A stretch of DNA of 64,000 nt from Candidatus Effluviviaceae Genus I sp. (GTDB lineage: Bacteria; Joyebacterota; Joyebacteria; Joyebacterales; Joyebacteraceae): assembly GCA_016867725.1 (NCBI GenBank), contig VGIX01000004.1, positions 1-64,000 of the forward strand, given 5' to 3'. This document shows, piece after piece, positions 1 to 8,291 of this stretch. The notes under the pieces are model-generated. The model ran no database searches. It was not told the DNA's origin and was given only the letters and a program-made list of their open reading frames with translations. Position numbers and translations under genes: made by a program. Positions within the stretch are counted from its first letter, which is position 1, and each line of letters begins with the position of its first letter.

Positions 1-113
1 CGGGCATGGAGCGGTGCCTGCTGGTCTCCGTGAACGAGCAGCACACGCGCCACGACATCGACTCGCTCGCGTCCGCGCTCGGCGCGCTCATCGCGTCCCG
101 GAGGGCGCCGTGA
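1..113 (+). CDS. gcvPA: Glycine dehydrogenase (decarboxylating) subunit 1, C-terminal end only
   Basis: This is the last 36 codons of a gene that begins before the window, read in the frame starting at base 3 and ending at TGA 111-113. The visible tail contains CLLVSVNEQHTR followed by a short helix, which resembles the end of the alpha subunit of the two-subunit glycine decarboxylase (P-protein), where a beta strand is followed by a conserved T-R-x-x-I-D element. The identification leans on the next gene, gcvPB, whose GTG start overlaps this stop (GTGA), the usual PA-PB coupling. Only the tail is visible, so nothing can be said about the active site. Confidence 0.8.
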   Translation, partial: GMERCLLVSVNEQHTRHDIDSLASALGALIASRRAP

Positions 114-1594
114 CGGCCCCCGAGCGCCGCGTGCTCGAACCGACGGTGTTCGAGCTCTCGTCCCCCGGTCTTCGGGGCTACCGGCTTCCGCCGCTCGACG
201 TTCCCGAGGCCGACCTCGCGGCCGCGTTCGGCGCGGAGCACCTCCGGCGCGAGCCGCCGGCCCTTCCGGAGCTCACCGAGCCCGAGGTCGTGCGTCACTT
301 CACGAGGCTCGCCGAGCTCAACCACCACGTGGACCGCGCCATCTACCCGCTCGGCTCGTGCACGATGAAGTACAACCCGAAGGTCAACGAGGACCTCGCC
401 GGGCTCCCGGGGTTCGCCCGGCTCCATCCCGACACGGACCCGCGCTTCTGCCAGGGCGCGCTCGCGCTCATGGTGCACCTGTCGGAGCACCTCGCGCGCA
501 TCTCGGGGATGGACGAGGTGAGCCTCCAGCCGCCGGCGGGCGCGTCCGGCGAGCTGGCGGGCATGCTCGTCGTGCGCGCGCACCACACGGCCGAGGGCAA
601 TCCGCGCCGGAAGGTCGTCGTGCCCGACTCGGCCCACGGCACGAACCCGGCCAGCCTCACGCTCGCCGGATACGAAGCCGTGCAGATCCCCTCGGGCCCG
701 GACGGCCGCATCGACCTGGACGCGCTGGCGAAGGTCACGGACGCCGACACGGCCGCGCTCATGATCACGAACCCCAACACGCTGGGCGTGTTCGAGACGA
801 AGGTCCGGGCGGCCATCGACGTCGTGCACGCGGTCGGAGGCCTCGTGTACCTCGACGGGGCGAACCTCAACGCGACGCTCGGCGTCGTGAGGCCGGGCGA
901 CATCGGCTTCGACCTCATGCACTTCAACCTGCACAAGACCTTCTCGACGCCGCACGGCGGGGGCGGCCCGGGCTCGGGGCCTCTCGGCGTCAAGAGCCAC
1001 CTCGCCCGCTACCTTCCCGTCCCGATGCCCCGCCGCGACGAGGCCAGGTCGCGGGGACTGGAGTACTACCTCGACCACGACCTTCCTCAGTCGATCGGGA
1101 AGGTCCAGAGCGCCTTCGGGAACTTCCTCGTGGCGGTGAAGGCGTACGCCTACATCCTCACGCTGGGGCCGGAGGGGCTCCGCCGCGTCGCCGAGAACGC
1201 CGTGCTGAACGCCAACTACCTGCAGGCGCGTCTTGCGCCGCACTACGAGCTCCCGTACAGTGGGCACTGCCAGCACGAGTTCGTGCTGTCCGCGTCCCGA
1301 CAGAAGGAGAAGGGCGTCAGGGCCCTGGACATCGCGAAGAGGCTCCTCGACCACGGCCTCCACGCGCCGACGGTCTACTTCCCGCTCATCGTGAAGGAGG
1401 CCCTCATGATCGAGCCGACGGAGACCGAGAGCAGGGCCTCGCTCGACGCGTTCGCCGACGCGATGATCGAGATCGCCGAGGCGGCCGCCGGGGCCCCGGA
1501 GTCCGTGACCGCGGCGCCGGAGAACACGCCGGTGTCCCGTCTGGACGAGGCGCGCGCCGCGAAGGACCTCGACGTCGCGTGGAGGGAGCGGTAG
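110..1594 (+). CDS. gcvPB: Glycine dehydrogenase (decarboxylating) subunit 2
   Basis: The PLP-bearing beta subunit of glycine decarboxylase, which with the alpha subunit transfers the aminomethyl group of glycine to the lipoyl arm of H-protein with release of CO2. The product is 494 residues, normal for the family. It shows PLGSCTMKYNPK near residue 82, QPPAGASGE near 140, and the PLP lysine motif NLHKTFSTPHGGGGPGSGP with the lysine at about residue 276. The GTG start at 110 overlaps the gcvPA stop. The frame is open further upstream to base 14, but that extension is a shadow of the gcvPA tail. No gcvH or gcvT is in the window; a dihydrolipoyl dehydrogenase lies at 38021. Confidence 0.95.
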   Translation: MTAPERRVLEPTVFELSSPGLRGYRLPPLDVPEADLAAAFGAEHLRREPPALPELTEPEVVRHFTRLAELNHHVDRAIYPLGSCTMKYNPKVNEDLAGLPGFARLHPDTDPRFCQGALALMVHLSEHLARISGMDEVSLQPPAGASGELAGMLVVRAHHTAEGNPRRKVVVPDSAHGTNPASLTLAGYEAVQIPSGPDGRIDLDALAKVTDADTAALMITNPNTLGVFETKVRAAIDVVHAVGGLVYLDGANLNATLGVVRPGDIGFDLMHFNLHKTFSTPHGGGGPGSGPLGVKSHLARYLPVPMPRRDEARSRGLEYYLDHDLPQSIGKVQSAFGNFLVAVKAYAYILTLGPEGLRRVAENAVLNANYLQARLAPHYELPYSGHCQHEFVLSASRQKEKGVRALDIAKRLLDHGLHAPTVYFPLIVKEALMIEPTETESRASLDAFADAMIEIAEAAAGAPESVTAAPENTPVSRLDEARAAKDLDVAWRER

Positions 1595-1597
1595 CCC

Positions 1598-2065
1598 GTG
1601 GCCGAGCTCCGCTGGACGGCGTGGCCCGCGAGGAGGAGCCCGGTCCGCGCGGCCCTGGCGCTGGGGTTTCTCGCGCTTCTCGGTTGGTTCGTGCAGAGCG
1701 CGTTCCACGCGGGCCACTTCACCGTGCTGGCCGTGCTGCTCGTGTGGGGACAGGTCGCGAGCTTCTTCCTTCCGACGCGGTACGCGCTGAGCGACGAGAA
1801 GGTCGCCGTCACGGGCCTCGTCGCGAGGAAGGAGAAGGCCTGGTCGGAGTTCCGGAGCTTTCTCGTCGATCGGGAAGGGCTGCTCCTGTCGCCCTTCCCC
1901 GGGCGGTCGAGGCTCGAGCGGTTCAGGGGGCTTTCGCTGCAGTTCCACGGGAACCGCGAGGAGGTCGTGGCGTTCGTCGAGCGGCGGATGCCGCGGCCGG
2001 AGAACGATGGCGAGCATGTGGGCGATGAGGGGCGGGGCGGACGAGGCGACGCGGGCCGAGCGTGA
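1598..2065 (+). CDS. Small membrane protein with PH-like C-terminal domain
   Basis: A 155-residue protein starting at GTG three bases after the gcvPB stop, so probably in the same transcript. Two hydrophobic segments (about residues 18-36 and 42-60) form a hairpin with a short loop. They are followed by a soluble stretch, beginning RYALSDEKVAVTG and containing a run of predicted beta strands and FRGLSLQFHGNREEVVAFV, that looks like the bacterial PH-like domain found after two membrane helices in YdbT/YvbH-type proteins. This fold assignment is by pattern only. The last 20 or so residues are glycine/arginine rich and overlap the next gene. Function unknown. Confidence 0.7.
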   Translation: MAELRWTAWPARRSPVRAALALGFLALLGWFVQSAFHAGHFTVLAVLLVWGQVASFFLPTRYALSDEKVAVTGLVARKEKAWSEFRSFLVDREGLLLSPFPGRSRLERFRGLSLQFHGNREEVVAFVERRMPRPENDGEHVGDEGRGGRGDAGRA

Positions 2066-2396
2066 GGCGCTCATGGACCGGTTCGCGGCGGCGGTCGTCG
2101 AGCGCCGCATGGCGGCGCCTGCCATCCTGTTCCTCGAGTCGGTGAAGCCGATCTCGTTCTTGGGGAACCAGGCGCTCGTGTTCTTCCAGCCGATCGTGCA
2201 GTCGGTGTTCGACTTCAAGAGCTACGACAAGGTCGTCGCGATCCTCGAGGACAGGGAGAACCTGGAGTACCTCCTCCGCAGGATCGAGGAGCTCGACGGG
2301 GCCCGGCAGGGGAAGGCCCGCGAGGAGAGGAAACGGCGCAGGGAGGCGAAGCGGGCGAGGGGCAAGTCCGAGGAAGGTCACGATGGGCACGCTTGA
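2007..2396 (+). CDS. Conserved small helical protein upstream of GlmL-like ATPase
   Basis: A 129-residue protein of unknown function. The core, from PAILFLESVKPISFLGNQ to YLLRRIEELD, looks like an amphipathic helix-rich domain with a moderately hydrophobic centre (QALVFFQPIVQSVF). The C-terminus is a highly charged Lys/Arg/Glu helix. The start at ATG 2007 has a GGAG four bases upstream but overlaps the previous gene by 59 bases; ATG 2025 or ATG 2073 (with GAGG just before it, right after the previous stop) would remove most or all of the overlap. The gene overlaps the following ATPase gene by 14 bases, implying translational coupling and a shared role. No known domain is recognised. Confidence 0.75.
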   Translation: MASMWAMRGGADEATRAEREALMDRFAAAVVERRMAAPAILFLESVKPISFLGNQALVFFQPIVQSVFDFKSYDKVVAILEDRENLEYLLRRIEELDGARQGKAREERKRRREAKRARGKSEEGHDGHA

Positions 2397-4188
2397 GAAC
2401 ATCCGGGCGATCGTCGCCACGGACTGCGGGAGCACCACCACCAAGGCGATCCTCATCAAGCTCGTGGACGGCGAGTATCGCCTCATCGTGCGCGGCGAGG
2501 CGCCGACCACCGTCGAGGCGCCGTTCGAGGACGTGACGAGGGGGGTCCTGAACGCGATCCGCGAGGTCGAGGAGCTGTCGGGCCACACGGTCCTCGACGG
2601 CGAGTCGATCGTCCATCCGAACGACGGCGGCGACCGCGGCGTGGACATCTACCTCTCGACGTCGAGCGCCGGCGGCGGGCTCCAGATGATGGTGGCCGGG
2701 GTGGTGAAGAGCATGACCGCCGAGAGCGCCGAGCGCGCCGCGCTGGGGGCGGGCGCGATCGTGATGGACGTCCTCGCGTCGAACGACGGCCGCCTGCCGC
2801 ACCAGCAGATCGAGCGCATCCGCCACCTCCGCCCCGACATGATCCTCCTGTCCGGCGGCATCGACGGCGGGACCGTCACGCACGTCGTCGAGCTGGGGCA
2901 GATCATCTCGGCGGCCGACCCGAGGCCGAGGCTCGGTCTCGGCTTCAAGCTTCCCGTCATCTACGCCGGCAACAAAGACGCGCGGCCGGAGGTCGCGAAG
3001 CTGCTCGAGCAGAAGACGTCGCTCTTCCAGGTGGAGAACCTGCGGCCCGTCCTCGAGCGCGAGAACCTCGGCCCCGCGCGCGAGAAGATCCACGACCTCT
3101 TCATGGAGCACGTCATGGCCCAGGCGCCGGGCTACGACAGGCTCATGGAGTGGACCGACGCGCCCATCATGCCGACGCCGGGCGCGGTCGGTTCGATCAT
3201 CGAGACCATCGCGAAGCGGCAGAACATCGAGGTGGTGGGCGTGGACATCGGCGGCGCCACCACGGACGTGTTCTCGGTCTTCGAGAACACGTTCAACAGG
3301 ACGGTCTCGGCGAACCTCGGCATGAGCTACTCGGTCTCGAACGTGCTGGCGGAGACCGGCGTGGACAACGTGATGCGGTGGGTGCCGTTTAGGCTGCCCG
3401 AGCTCGAGGTGAGGAACCGCATCAAGAACAAGATGATCCGTCCCACGACGGTGCCGCAGACGCTCGAGGACCTCAAGGTCGAGCAGGCCATCGCGAGGGA
3501 GGCGCTCCGCCTCGCGTTCGAGCAGCACAAGTCGTTCGCCGTGAGCCTGAAGGGCGTGCAGCAGGAGCGCACGATTTCGGACGCCTTCAACCAGAGCGCC
3601 TCGGGCGGGACGCTCGTCAACATGATGGACCTGGACCTTCTCGTCGGATCGGGCGGCGTGCTCTCGCACGCGCCTCGGCGCCAGCAGGCGGCCATGATGC
3701 TGATCGACGGGTTCATGCCCGAGGGCGTCACCAGGCTGGCCGTGGACTCGATCTTCATGATGCCGCAGCTCGGTGTGCTCGCCGAGGTGCACGAGAAGGC
3801 CGCGACCGAGGTCTTCGAGAAGGACTGCCTCATTCATCTCGGCACGCTCGTGGCGCCGGTGGGCGCGACGCAGGAAGGGAAGAGCTGTCTCCGGATCGAG
3901 GGCACCCTCCCGGGCGGCCGAACGATCGCGGACGACGTGCCGTTCGGCGAGATGCGCGTGATCCCGCTGGCCGCCGGCGAGAGCGCGAGCGTGAAGCTCA
4001 CGCCGTCGCGTGGGTTCGACGTGGGCGCGGGCCCGGGCCGCGTCGTCGAGGCGACGCTCACCGGCGGCGTCGTCGGGCTCATGCTGGACACGCGGGGACG
4101 GCCGTTTAAGCTCCCGTCCGACGAGCACCAGAGGGTCGAGAAGCTCGTGAAGTGGTCGAGGGCCTTCAACGCCTATCCCGAGATCTGA
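2383..4188 (+). CDS. GlmL/MutL-type actin-like ATPase (not assignable to glutamate mutase)
   Basis: A 601-residue protein of the GlmL/MutL family in the actin/Hsp70 ATPase superfamily. The phosphate-1 motif DCGSTTTK begins at residue 14, an LSGGIDGGT turn is near residue 164, the phosphate-2 motif VGVDIGGATTDVF is near 286, and an adenosine-type SGGVLSHAPR is near 423. Family members are named for MutL, reported as a reactivating factor for the B12-dependent glutamate mutase, but related proteins sit in other contexts (for example ornithine degradation clusters). No mutase E or S subunit, B12-binding motif or ornithine gene is visible here. It is flanked instead by a small helical protein (14-base overlap), a KOW-domain protein 22 bases downstream, and a duplicated membrane cassette. 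I infer an ATP-driven partner of that membrane system. Automated pipelines would probably label it glutamate mutase L, which would mislead. Confidence 0.85.
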   Translation: MGTLENIRAIVATDCGSTTTKAILIKLVDGEYRLIVRGEAPTTVEAPFEDVTRGVLNAIREVEELSGHTVLDGESIVHPNDGGDRGVDIYLSTSSAGGGLQMMVAGVVKSMTAESAERAALGAGAIVMDVLASNDGRLPHQQIERIRHLRPDMILLSGGIDGGTVTHVVELGQIISAADPRPRLGLGFKLPVIYAGNKDARPEVAKLLEQKTSLFQVENLRPVLERENLGPAREKIHDLFMEHVMAQAPGYDRLMEWTDAPIMPTPGAVGSIIETIAKRQNIEVVGVDIGGATTDVFSVFENTFNRTVSANLGMSYSVSNVLAETGVDNVMRWVPFRLPELEVRNRIKNKMIRPTTVPQTLEDLKVEQAIAREALRLAFEQHKSFAVSLKGVQQERTISDAFNQSASGGTLVNMMDLDLLVGSGGVLSHAPRRQQAAMMLIDGFMPEGVTRLAVDSIFMMPQLGVLAEVHEKAATEVFEKDCLIHLGTLVAPVGATQEGKSCLRIEGTLPGGRTIADDVPFGEMRVIPLAAGESASVKLTPSRGFDVGAGPGRVVEATLTGGVVGLMLDTRGRPFKLPSDEHQRVEKLVKWSRAFNAYPEI

Positions 4189-4210
4189 GGTCACGCGAGG
4201 AGATCCCGTC

Positions 4211-5338
4211 ATGGCGCACGCATACACACCCGGACTGAGAGTCGCGGCGCTCACGGTCGTCCGCAAGGCGCGGCGCCTGCCCATCAAGGGCGAGGTGCTC
4301 GCGAAGAAGGGCGACCGCGTGACGGCGGACGCGGTCGTCGCCCGGACGCATCTGCCGGGGGCCGTGCAGCTCATCAACGTCGCGAGCAAGCTCGGGCTTC
4401 CGCCCGAGGACCTGCCGTCCGTGATGGTCAAGAAGGACGGCGACCCCGTGAAGAAGGGCGAGCCGATCGCGACGACGAAGGGGTTCTTCGGCCTGTTCAA
4501 GTCGCAGGTGCCGTCGCCGTGCGACGGGACCATGGAGAGCCTCTCGACGGTGACGGGGCAGGTCATCCTCCGCGAGCCTCCGACGCCCATCGAGGTCGAC
4601 GCCTACGTCGACGGAGAGGTCGTGGACGTGCTTCCCGGTGAGGGCGCCGTCGTCGAGGCGTTCGGGACGTTCGTCCAGGGCATCTTCGGCGTGGGCGGGG
4701 AGCGGACGGGGGAGATCAAGGTCATCGTTGCGGGCCCGGGCGACGTCATCGACGAGGGGCGCATCGACGCGTCCCTCAAGGGGAAGATCGCCGTCGGCGG
4801 CTCGCACATCACGTGGGGGGCGCTGCAGAAGGCCATGCAGATCGGCGTGAGCGGCATCGTGGTCGGCGGCTTCGACGACCCGGACCTCAGGAGGCTCCTC
4901 GGGAAGGACCTCGGCGTGGCCATCACGGGTTCGGAGGACATCGCGACGACCCTCGTCCTCACGGAGGGCTTCGGCGAGATCGCGATGGCCGGATCCACCT
5001 TCGAGCTCCTCACGTCGCGGGAGGGCCGGAAGGCGTCGATCAACGGGGCCACGCAGATCCGCGCCGGCGTCATCCGCCCGGAGATCGTCATTCCCATGCC
5101 CGACGACAAGGCGTCGGCGGCCGACGCGGTCGCGGGCCACGGCGGCGGTCTCGAGCCGGGCAGTGTCATCCGCGTCATCCGCGAGCCGCACTTCGGGCGG
5201 CTCGGCTCCGTCACGGACCTTCCCAACGAACTCCAGGTGATGGAGTCCGAGTCGAAGGTCCGCGTCCTCAGGGTGCGCTTTGACGACGGCAGCGAGGCCA
5301 TGCTGCCGCGCGCGAACGTGGAGATGATCGAGAGGTGA
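4211..5338 (+). CDS. Barrel-sandwich (lipoyl/RnfC-like) and KOW-domain protein
   Basis: A 375-residue soluble protein with no signal peptide. Residues about 30-130 read as a barrel-sandwich hybrid of the lipoyl/RnfC type: paired strands with GDPVKKGEPIATTKG and PSPCDGTMESLSTVTG. There is no lysine in the usual MKM turn, so it is unlikely to be lipoylated or biotinylated itself. The middle is an alpha/beta region (VGGSHITWGALQKAM, GVSGIVVGGFDDP). The last 60 residues form a KOW-like barrel (GSVIRVIREPHFGRLGSV, then VRFDDGSEAMLPRANVEMIE). It begins 22 bases after the GlmL-like ATPase and precedes the A-B-C-D cassette. Function unknown; the domain order suggests an adaptor or scaffold rather than an enzyme. 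Confidence 0.75.
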   Translation: MAHAYTPGLRVAALTVVRKARRLPIKGEVLAKKGDRVTADAVVARTHLPGAVQLINVASKLGLPPEDLPSVMVKKDGDPVKKGEPIATTKGFFGLFKSQVPSPCDGTMESLSTVTGQVILREPPTPIEVDAYVDGEVVDVLPGEGAVVEAFGTFVQGIFGVGGERTGEIKVIVAGPGDVIDEGRIDASLKGKIAVGGSHITWGALQKAMQIGVSGIVVGGFDDPDLRRLLGKDLGVAITGSEDIATTLVLTEGFGEIAMAGSTFELLTSREGRKASINGATQIRAGVIRPEIVIPMPDDKASAADAVAGHGGGLEPGSVIRVIREPHFGRLGSVTDLPNELQVMESESKVRVLRVRFDDGSEAMLPRANVEMIER

Positions 5339-5365
5339 GGGCGGCCGCGCGGGGGGACATTCCGC

Positions 5366-5394
5366 TTGACAGCCCCCGGAGCGGCTGGTAGCCT
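5366..5394 (+). promoter_or_regulatory. Putative promoter upstream of first A-B-C-D cassette
   Basis: A perfect TTGACA at 5366-5371 is followed after 17 bases by TAGCCT at 5389-5394, the TAGNNT form seen at other promoters in this window. It lies about 70 bases before the ATG at 5465, which has GGAAGGAG just upstream. This suggests the membrane cassette can be transcribed separately from the upstream ATPase/KOW genes. Confidence 0.5.
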
Positions 5395-5464
5395 CGCGGG
5401 CGTGTTCTGCGGGCGCGCGGTCGGCGCGCCGGGGTCGGTGCGGCGGCTCCGGAAGGAGTGCTCA

Positions 5465-6694
5465 ATGCGCGGTGCCACAGGGTTCTCGCGGCGAACCCGA
5501 CCGGTCGGAGGGCCGACGATCGTCACGGCGACGCTTGCGGCCCTCTTGTTGTTCCCGGCGGCGCTGCCAGCCCAGGAGCCGGAGGCGCCGGCGCCCGTCG
5601 CCGCGATCGCGCCTCCCGCCGGCGTTCTGGCCGTCGATTCGCCGGACGACCGCGGCGGGTCCGTGGACGTCTCGTGGGACCTCTCGCCGGACGACGCCGA
5701 AGGACGCGTCCTCTGCTACAGGATCTACCGTTCCGCCCATCCCGACACCGGGTTCGCCCCGGTGGGGCTCGTCGCGCCGGGAGTCAGCCGCTTCCGCGAC
5801 AGCGCGGCCCCGGACGGGACGCCGCTCCACTACCGCGTGGCCGTCTCCGATGGCGAACGGGAGGTCTTCTCCGCCTCGTTCGGTCCCGTCGAGGCGCTCC
5901 CTCAGTGGTTCCACCGAGGCCGCATCACCGTCCTCATCGCGTCGCTCGGGTTCGTCGTCGCCATCGTGTACTTCGTGCGCGCGGCGAAGGCGGGGAAGGA
6001 CCTCTTCATCAGAAGGCTGGCCGGTCTCGACCACATGGACGACGCCGTCGGCCGCGCGACCGAGATGGGCAAGCCGATCCTGTTCATCTCGGGCCTCTCG
6101 ACGATCTCCGACGTGGCCACCATCGCCGCGGTGAACATCCTGGGCGAGGTCGCGAAGAAGACGGCGGAGTACAACACGCGCCTCATCGTGCCGTGCGCCG
6201 ACCCGATCGTGATGGCCGTCGAGCAGGAGGTCGTGAAGGAAGCCTACGCCAAGGTCGGCCGCGTCGACGCGTACAACGAGGACGACGTCTTCTATCTCAC
6301 GCGAAGCCAGTTCGCCTACGTCGCGGGGGTGAGCGGCATCATGGTGCGCCAGCGCCCGGCGACGATCCTCTACATGGGCATGTTCTACGCCGAGTCGCTC
6401 GTGCTCGCGGAGACGGGCGCGTCCGTCGGCTCGATCCAGATCGCGGGCACGGACGCCGTCACGCAGCTTCCGTTCTTCATCACGTCGTGCGACTACACGC
6501 TCATCGGGGAGGAGCTGTACGCGGCGAGCGCGTACCTCTCGCGAGAGCCCGTCCTTCTCGGGGGGCTCAAGGGCCAGGACATGACCAAAGCGGCGATCGG
6601 CCTTGCGATCGTCCTCGGGGCGATCTCCGCGACGCTGGCCGCGCTCGGGGTGATCCCGTGGGACTTCGTGGCGCGGGTGCTCGTCAACGCCTAG
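5465..6694 (+). CDS. Cassette protein A1: membrane protein with fibronectin-III-like and conserved cytoplasmic domain
   Basis: A 409-residue protein. A signal-like hydrophobic segment (residues 19-37) is followed by an Fn3-like domain (about 48-140, with VDVSWDLSPDD and LHYRVAVSDGE) and a membrane helix (about 152-172) ending in positive charge (VRAAKAGKDLFIRR). A conserved domain of about 200 residues follows, then a last membrane helix (about 375-396). The positive-inside rule puts the Fn3 domain outside and the conserved domain in the cytoplasm. Most conserved against its paralog A2 are AVGRATEMG, LPFFIT.CDYTL and GEELYAASAYLSREP. It may match a Pfam domain of unknown function (possibly DUF6754, from memory, unchecked). 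ATG 5465 is chosen because GGAAGGAG precedes it; the open frame upstream starts in the promoter. Function unknown. Confidence 0.85.
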   Translation: MRGATGFSRRTRPVGGPTIVTATLAALLLFPAALPAQEPEAPAPVAAIAPPAGVLAVDSPDDRGGSVDVSWDLSPDDAEGRVLCYRIYRSAHPDTGFAPVGLVAPGVSRFRDSAAPDGTPLHYRVAVSDGEREVFSASFGPVEALPQWFHRGRITVLIASLGFVVAIVYFVRAAKAGKDLFIRRLAGLDHMDDAVGRATEMGKPILFISGLSTISDVATIAAVNILGEVAKKTAEYNTRLIVPCADPIVMAVEQEVVKEAYAKVGRVDAYNEDDVFYLTRSQFAYVAGVSGIMVRQRPATILYMGMFYAESLVLAETGASVGSIQIAGTDAVTQLPFFITSCDYTLIGEELYAASAYLSREPVLLGGLKGQDMTKAAIGLAIVLGAISATLAALGVIPWDFVARVLVNA

Positions 6695-6727
6695 CGGGCG
6701 ACGAGCTCGGACAGGGGGCCTGACAGC

Positions 6728-7348
6728 ATGCGACGACACGTGCCGCTTGCGCTGTGCTTCATCGCCGGCGTCTTCATGGCCATCCAGTACTTCATCCCGC
6801 ACCCCTCCGTGCAGGCGTGGTACGAGCGTCTTCTCGCGTGGCTCCAGACGCTGCTCGCGTTCGCGTTCCTCATCGGCACGGTGAGCCTCGTGAGGCTCCA
6901 CGCCCACAAGATCGGTCACAAGGTGGCCGGTCGAGGCTACAGCTGGGTGCTCTTCGTGGGTCTCGGGCTCATGGTCGGGTTCGGGTTCAAGGGCAGGGCC
7001 CCCGGGTCGCCGTTCGACTTCATGTTCCAGAACGTGCAGGTGCCCATTGAGGGCACGATGTTCTCGCTCCTCGCGTTCTACATCGCGTCCGCCGCGTTCC
7101 GCGCGTTCCGCGCGAGGACGCTCGAGGCGACGCTCCTTCTCCTTGCCGCGACCATCGTGATGCTGGGCCGCGTGCCGGTCGGCGATCTCCTCCACCGCTC
7201 CATCCCCGCCGCCACCGACTGGATCCTGAACGTCCCCAATATGGCGTCGAAGCGGGGCATCATGATCGGCGTCGGGCTCGGGATGATGGCGACGGCGCTC
7301 AAGATCATGCTCGGCATCGAGCGCGCGTGGATGGGCGGCACGGACTAG
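6728..7348 (+). CDS. Cassette protein B1: six-helix integral membrane protein
   Basis: A 206-residue protein that is almost entirely membrane. Six hydrophobic helices are visible, at about residues 6-23, 34-57, 72-86, 108-124, 132-148 and 176-196. The sequences best shared with B2 are EGTMFSLLAF, RAFR, TIVMLGRVP and PNMA..RG near helices 4-6. No catalytic motif, transporter signature or cofactor ligand is recognised. It starts 33 bases after A1 and precedes C1 by 37 bases, so the four genes read as one operon. Function unknown; it is probably a core membrane subunit of a complex with A, C and D. Confidence 0.85.
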   Translation: MRRHVPLALCFIAGVFMAIQYFIPHPSVQAWYERLLAWLQTLLAFAFLIGTVSLVRLHAHKIGHKVAGRGYSWVLFVGLGLMVGFGFKGRAPGSPFDFMFQNVQVPIEGTMFSLLAFYIASAAFRAFRARTLEATLLLLAATIVMLGRVPVGDLLHRSIPAATDWILNVPNMASKRGIMIGVGLGMMATALKIMLGIERAWMGGTD

Positions 7349-7385
7349 GCACGGCGCGTCGCCGGCGGCACGCGCGGAGGTCTCG

Positions 7386-8237
7386 ATGAACAGGCTCGGC
7401 AAGTTCCTCCAGATCGACAGGCGGTGGATCTTCCTCGCGATCCTCATCGCCGTGCTCGCCCCGTTCATCTGGCCGATGGGGCTTCCCATCGTCATCACGA
7501 AGCCCGTGCAGGACCTCTACAACGCCGTGGACGCCATCCCGCCGAACGGAGAGCCGCTCTTCATTTCGATCGACTACTCGCCGTCCACGGTGCCCGAGCT
7601 CGACCCGATGGCGCTCGCGATCCTCCGCCACGCGTTCTCCAAGGACATCCGCGTGGCCGTGCTGACGCTCGACCCGGCGGGCTACGGCCTCGCCGAGCGC
7701 GCTCTCGAGGCGGTCGCGGCGGAGTTCGGGAAGGAGCGGCACAAGGACTACGTCTTCCTCGGCTTCCAGCCCGGCATCTCGGCCGTCGTGCTCGGCATGG
7801 GCATCAACATCCGGAACGTCTTCCCCGAGGACGCCTACGGCACGCCGCTCTCCGAGATCCCGATGATGGAGGGGATCCGCAACTACGACCAGATCCCGCT
7901 CCTGATCACGCTCTCGGGGACCGCCGTGGTCGAGGCGTGGGTCATCTACGCGCACCAACCCTACGACGCGCAGATCGGCGCGGGCGTGACGGCGGTCATG
8001 GCGACCGACTACTATCCGTTCCTCGACACGGGGCAGCTCGTCGGCATGCTGGGCGGCATGCGCGGCGCGGCGGAGTACGAGACGCTCATTGACCGGCACG
8101 ACGCGGGCGTGAGGGGCATGGACAGCCAGTCCGTCATCCACATCCTGATCATCGTGCTCATCGTGGTCGGGAACATCGCCTACTTCGGATCGAGGAAGCG
8201 CGCGCCGGAGACCGCGGGAGGCGACGCGGCAGCCTAG
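7386..8237 (+). CDS. Cassette protein C1: bitopic membrane protein with extracytoplasmic alpha/beta domain
   Basis: A 283-residue protein. The N-terminus is positive (KFLQIDRR) and leads into a membrane helix at about 14-30. About 210 residues of alpha/beta sequence follow, and a second helix near the C-terminus (IHILIIVLIVVGNIAYF) ends in SRKR. The charges place the large domain outside the cytoplasm. Motifs shared with C2 are D.SP.T.PEL.PM, LR or VRHAF, AAEFGK, GMG..I.N.FP.D.YGTP, GQLVG.LGG..GAAEYE.L and GMD.QS..H. The alternation of strands and helices suggests a Rossmann-like or periplasmic-binding-type fold, but no known catalytic motif is visible. Function unknown. Confidence 0.85.
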   Translation: MNRLGKFLQIDRRWIFLAILIAVLAPFIWPMGLPIVITKPVQDLYNAVDAIPPNGEPLFISIDYSPSTVPELDPMALAILRHAFSKDIRVAVLTLDPAGYGLAERALEAVAAEFGKERHKDYVFLGFQPGISAVVLGMGINIRNVFPEDAYGTPLSEIPMMEGIRNYDQIPLLITLSGTAVVEAWVIYAHQPYDAQIGAGVTAVMATDYYPFLDTGQLVGMLGGMRGAAEYETLIDRHDAGVRGMDSQSVIHILIIVLIVVGNIAYFGSRKRAPETAGGDAAA

Positions 8238-8254
8238 CCGCCGACCCGAGGACA

Positions 8255-8280
8255 GCGGCCCGGGTGGGGTCCCGGACCGC
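8255..8280 (+). repeat. Hairpin between C1 and D1
   Basis: GCGGCCCGGG pairs with CCCGGACCGC with one mismatch and a 6-base loop. No T-run follows, so it is not a convincing intrinsic terminator. It may modulate expression of D1 relative to A1-C1. Confidence 0.35.
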
Positions 8281-8291
8281 GGAGGCCTGAC

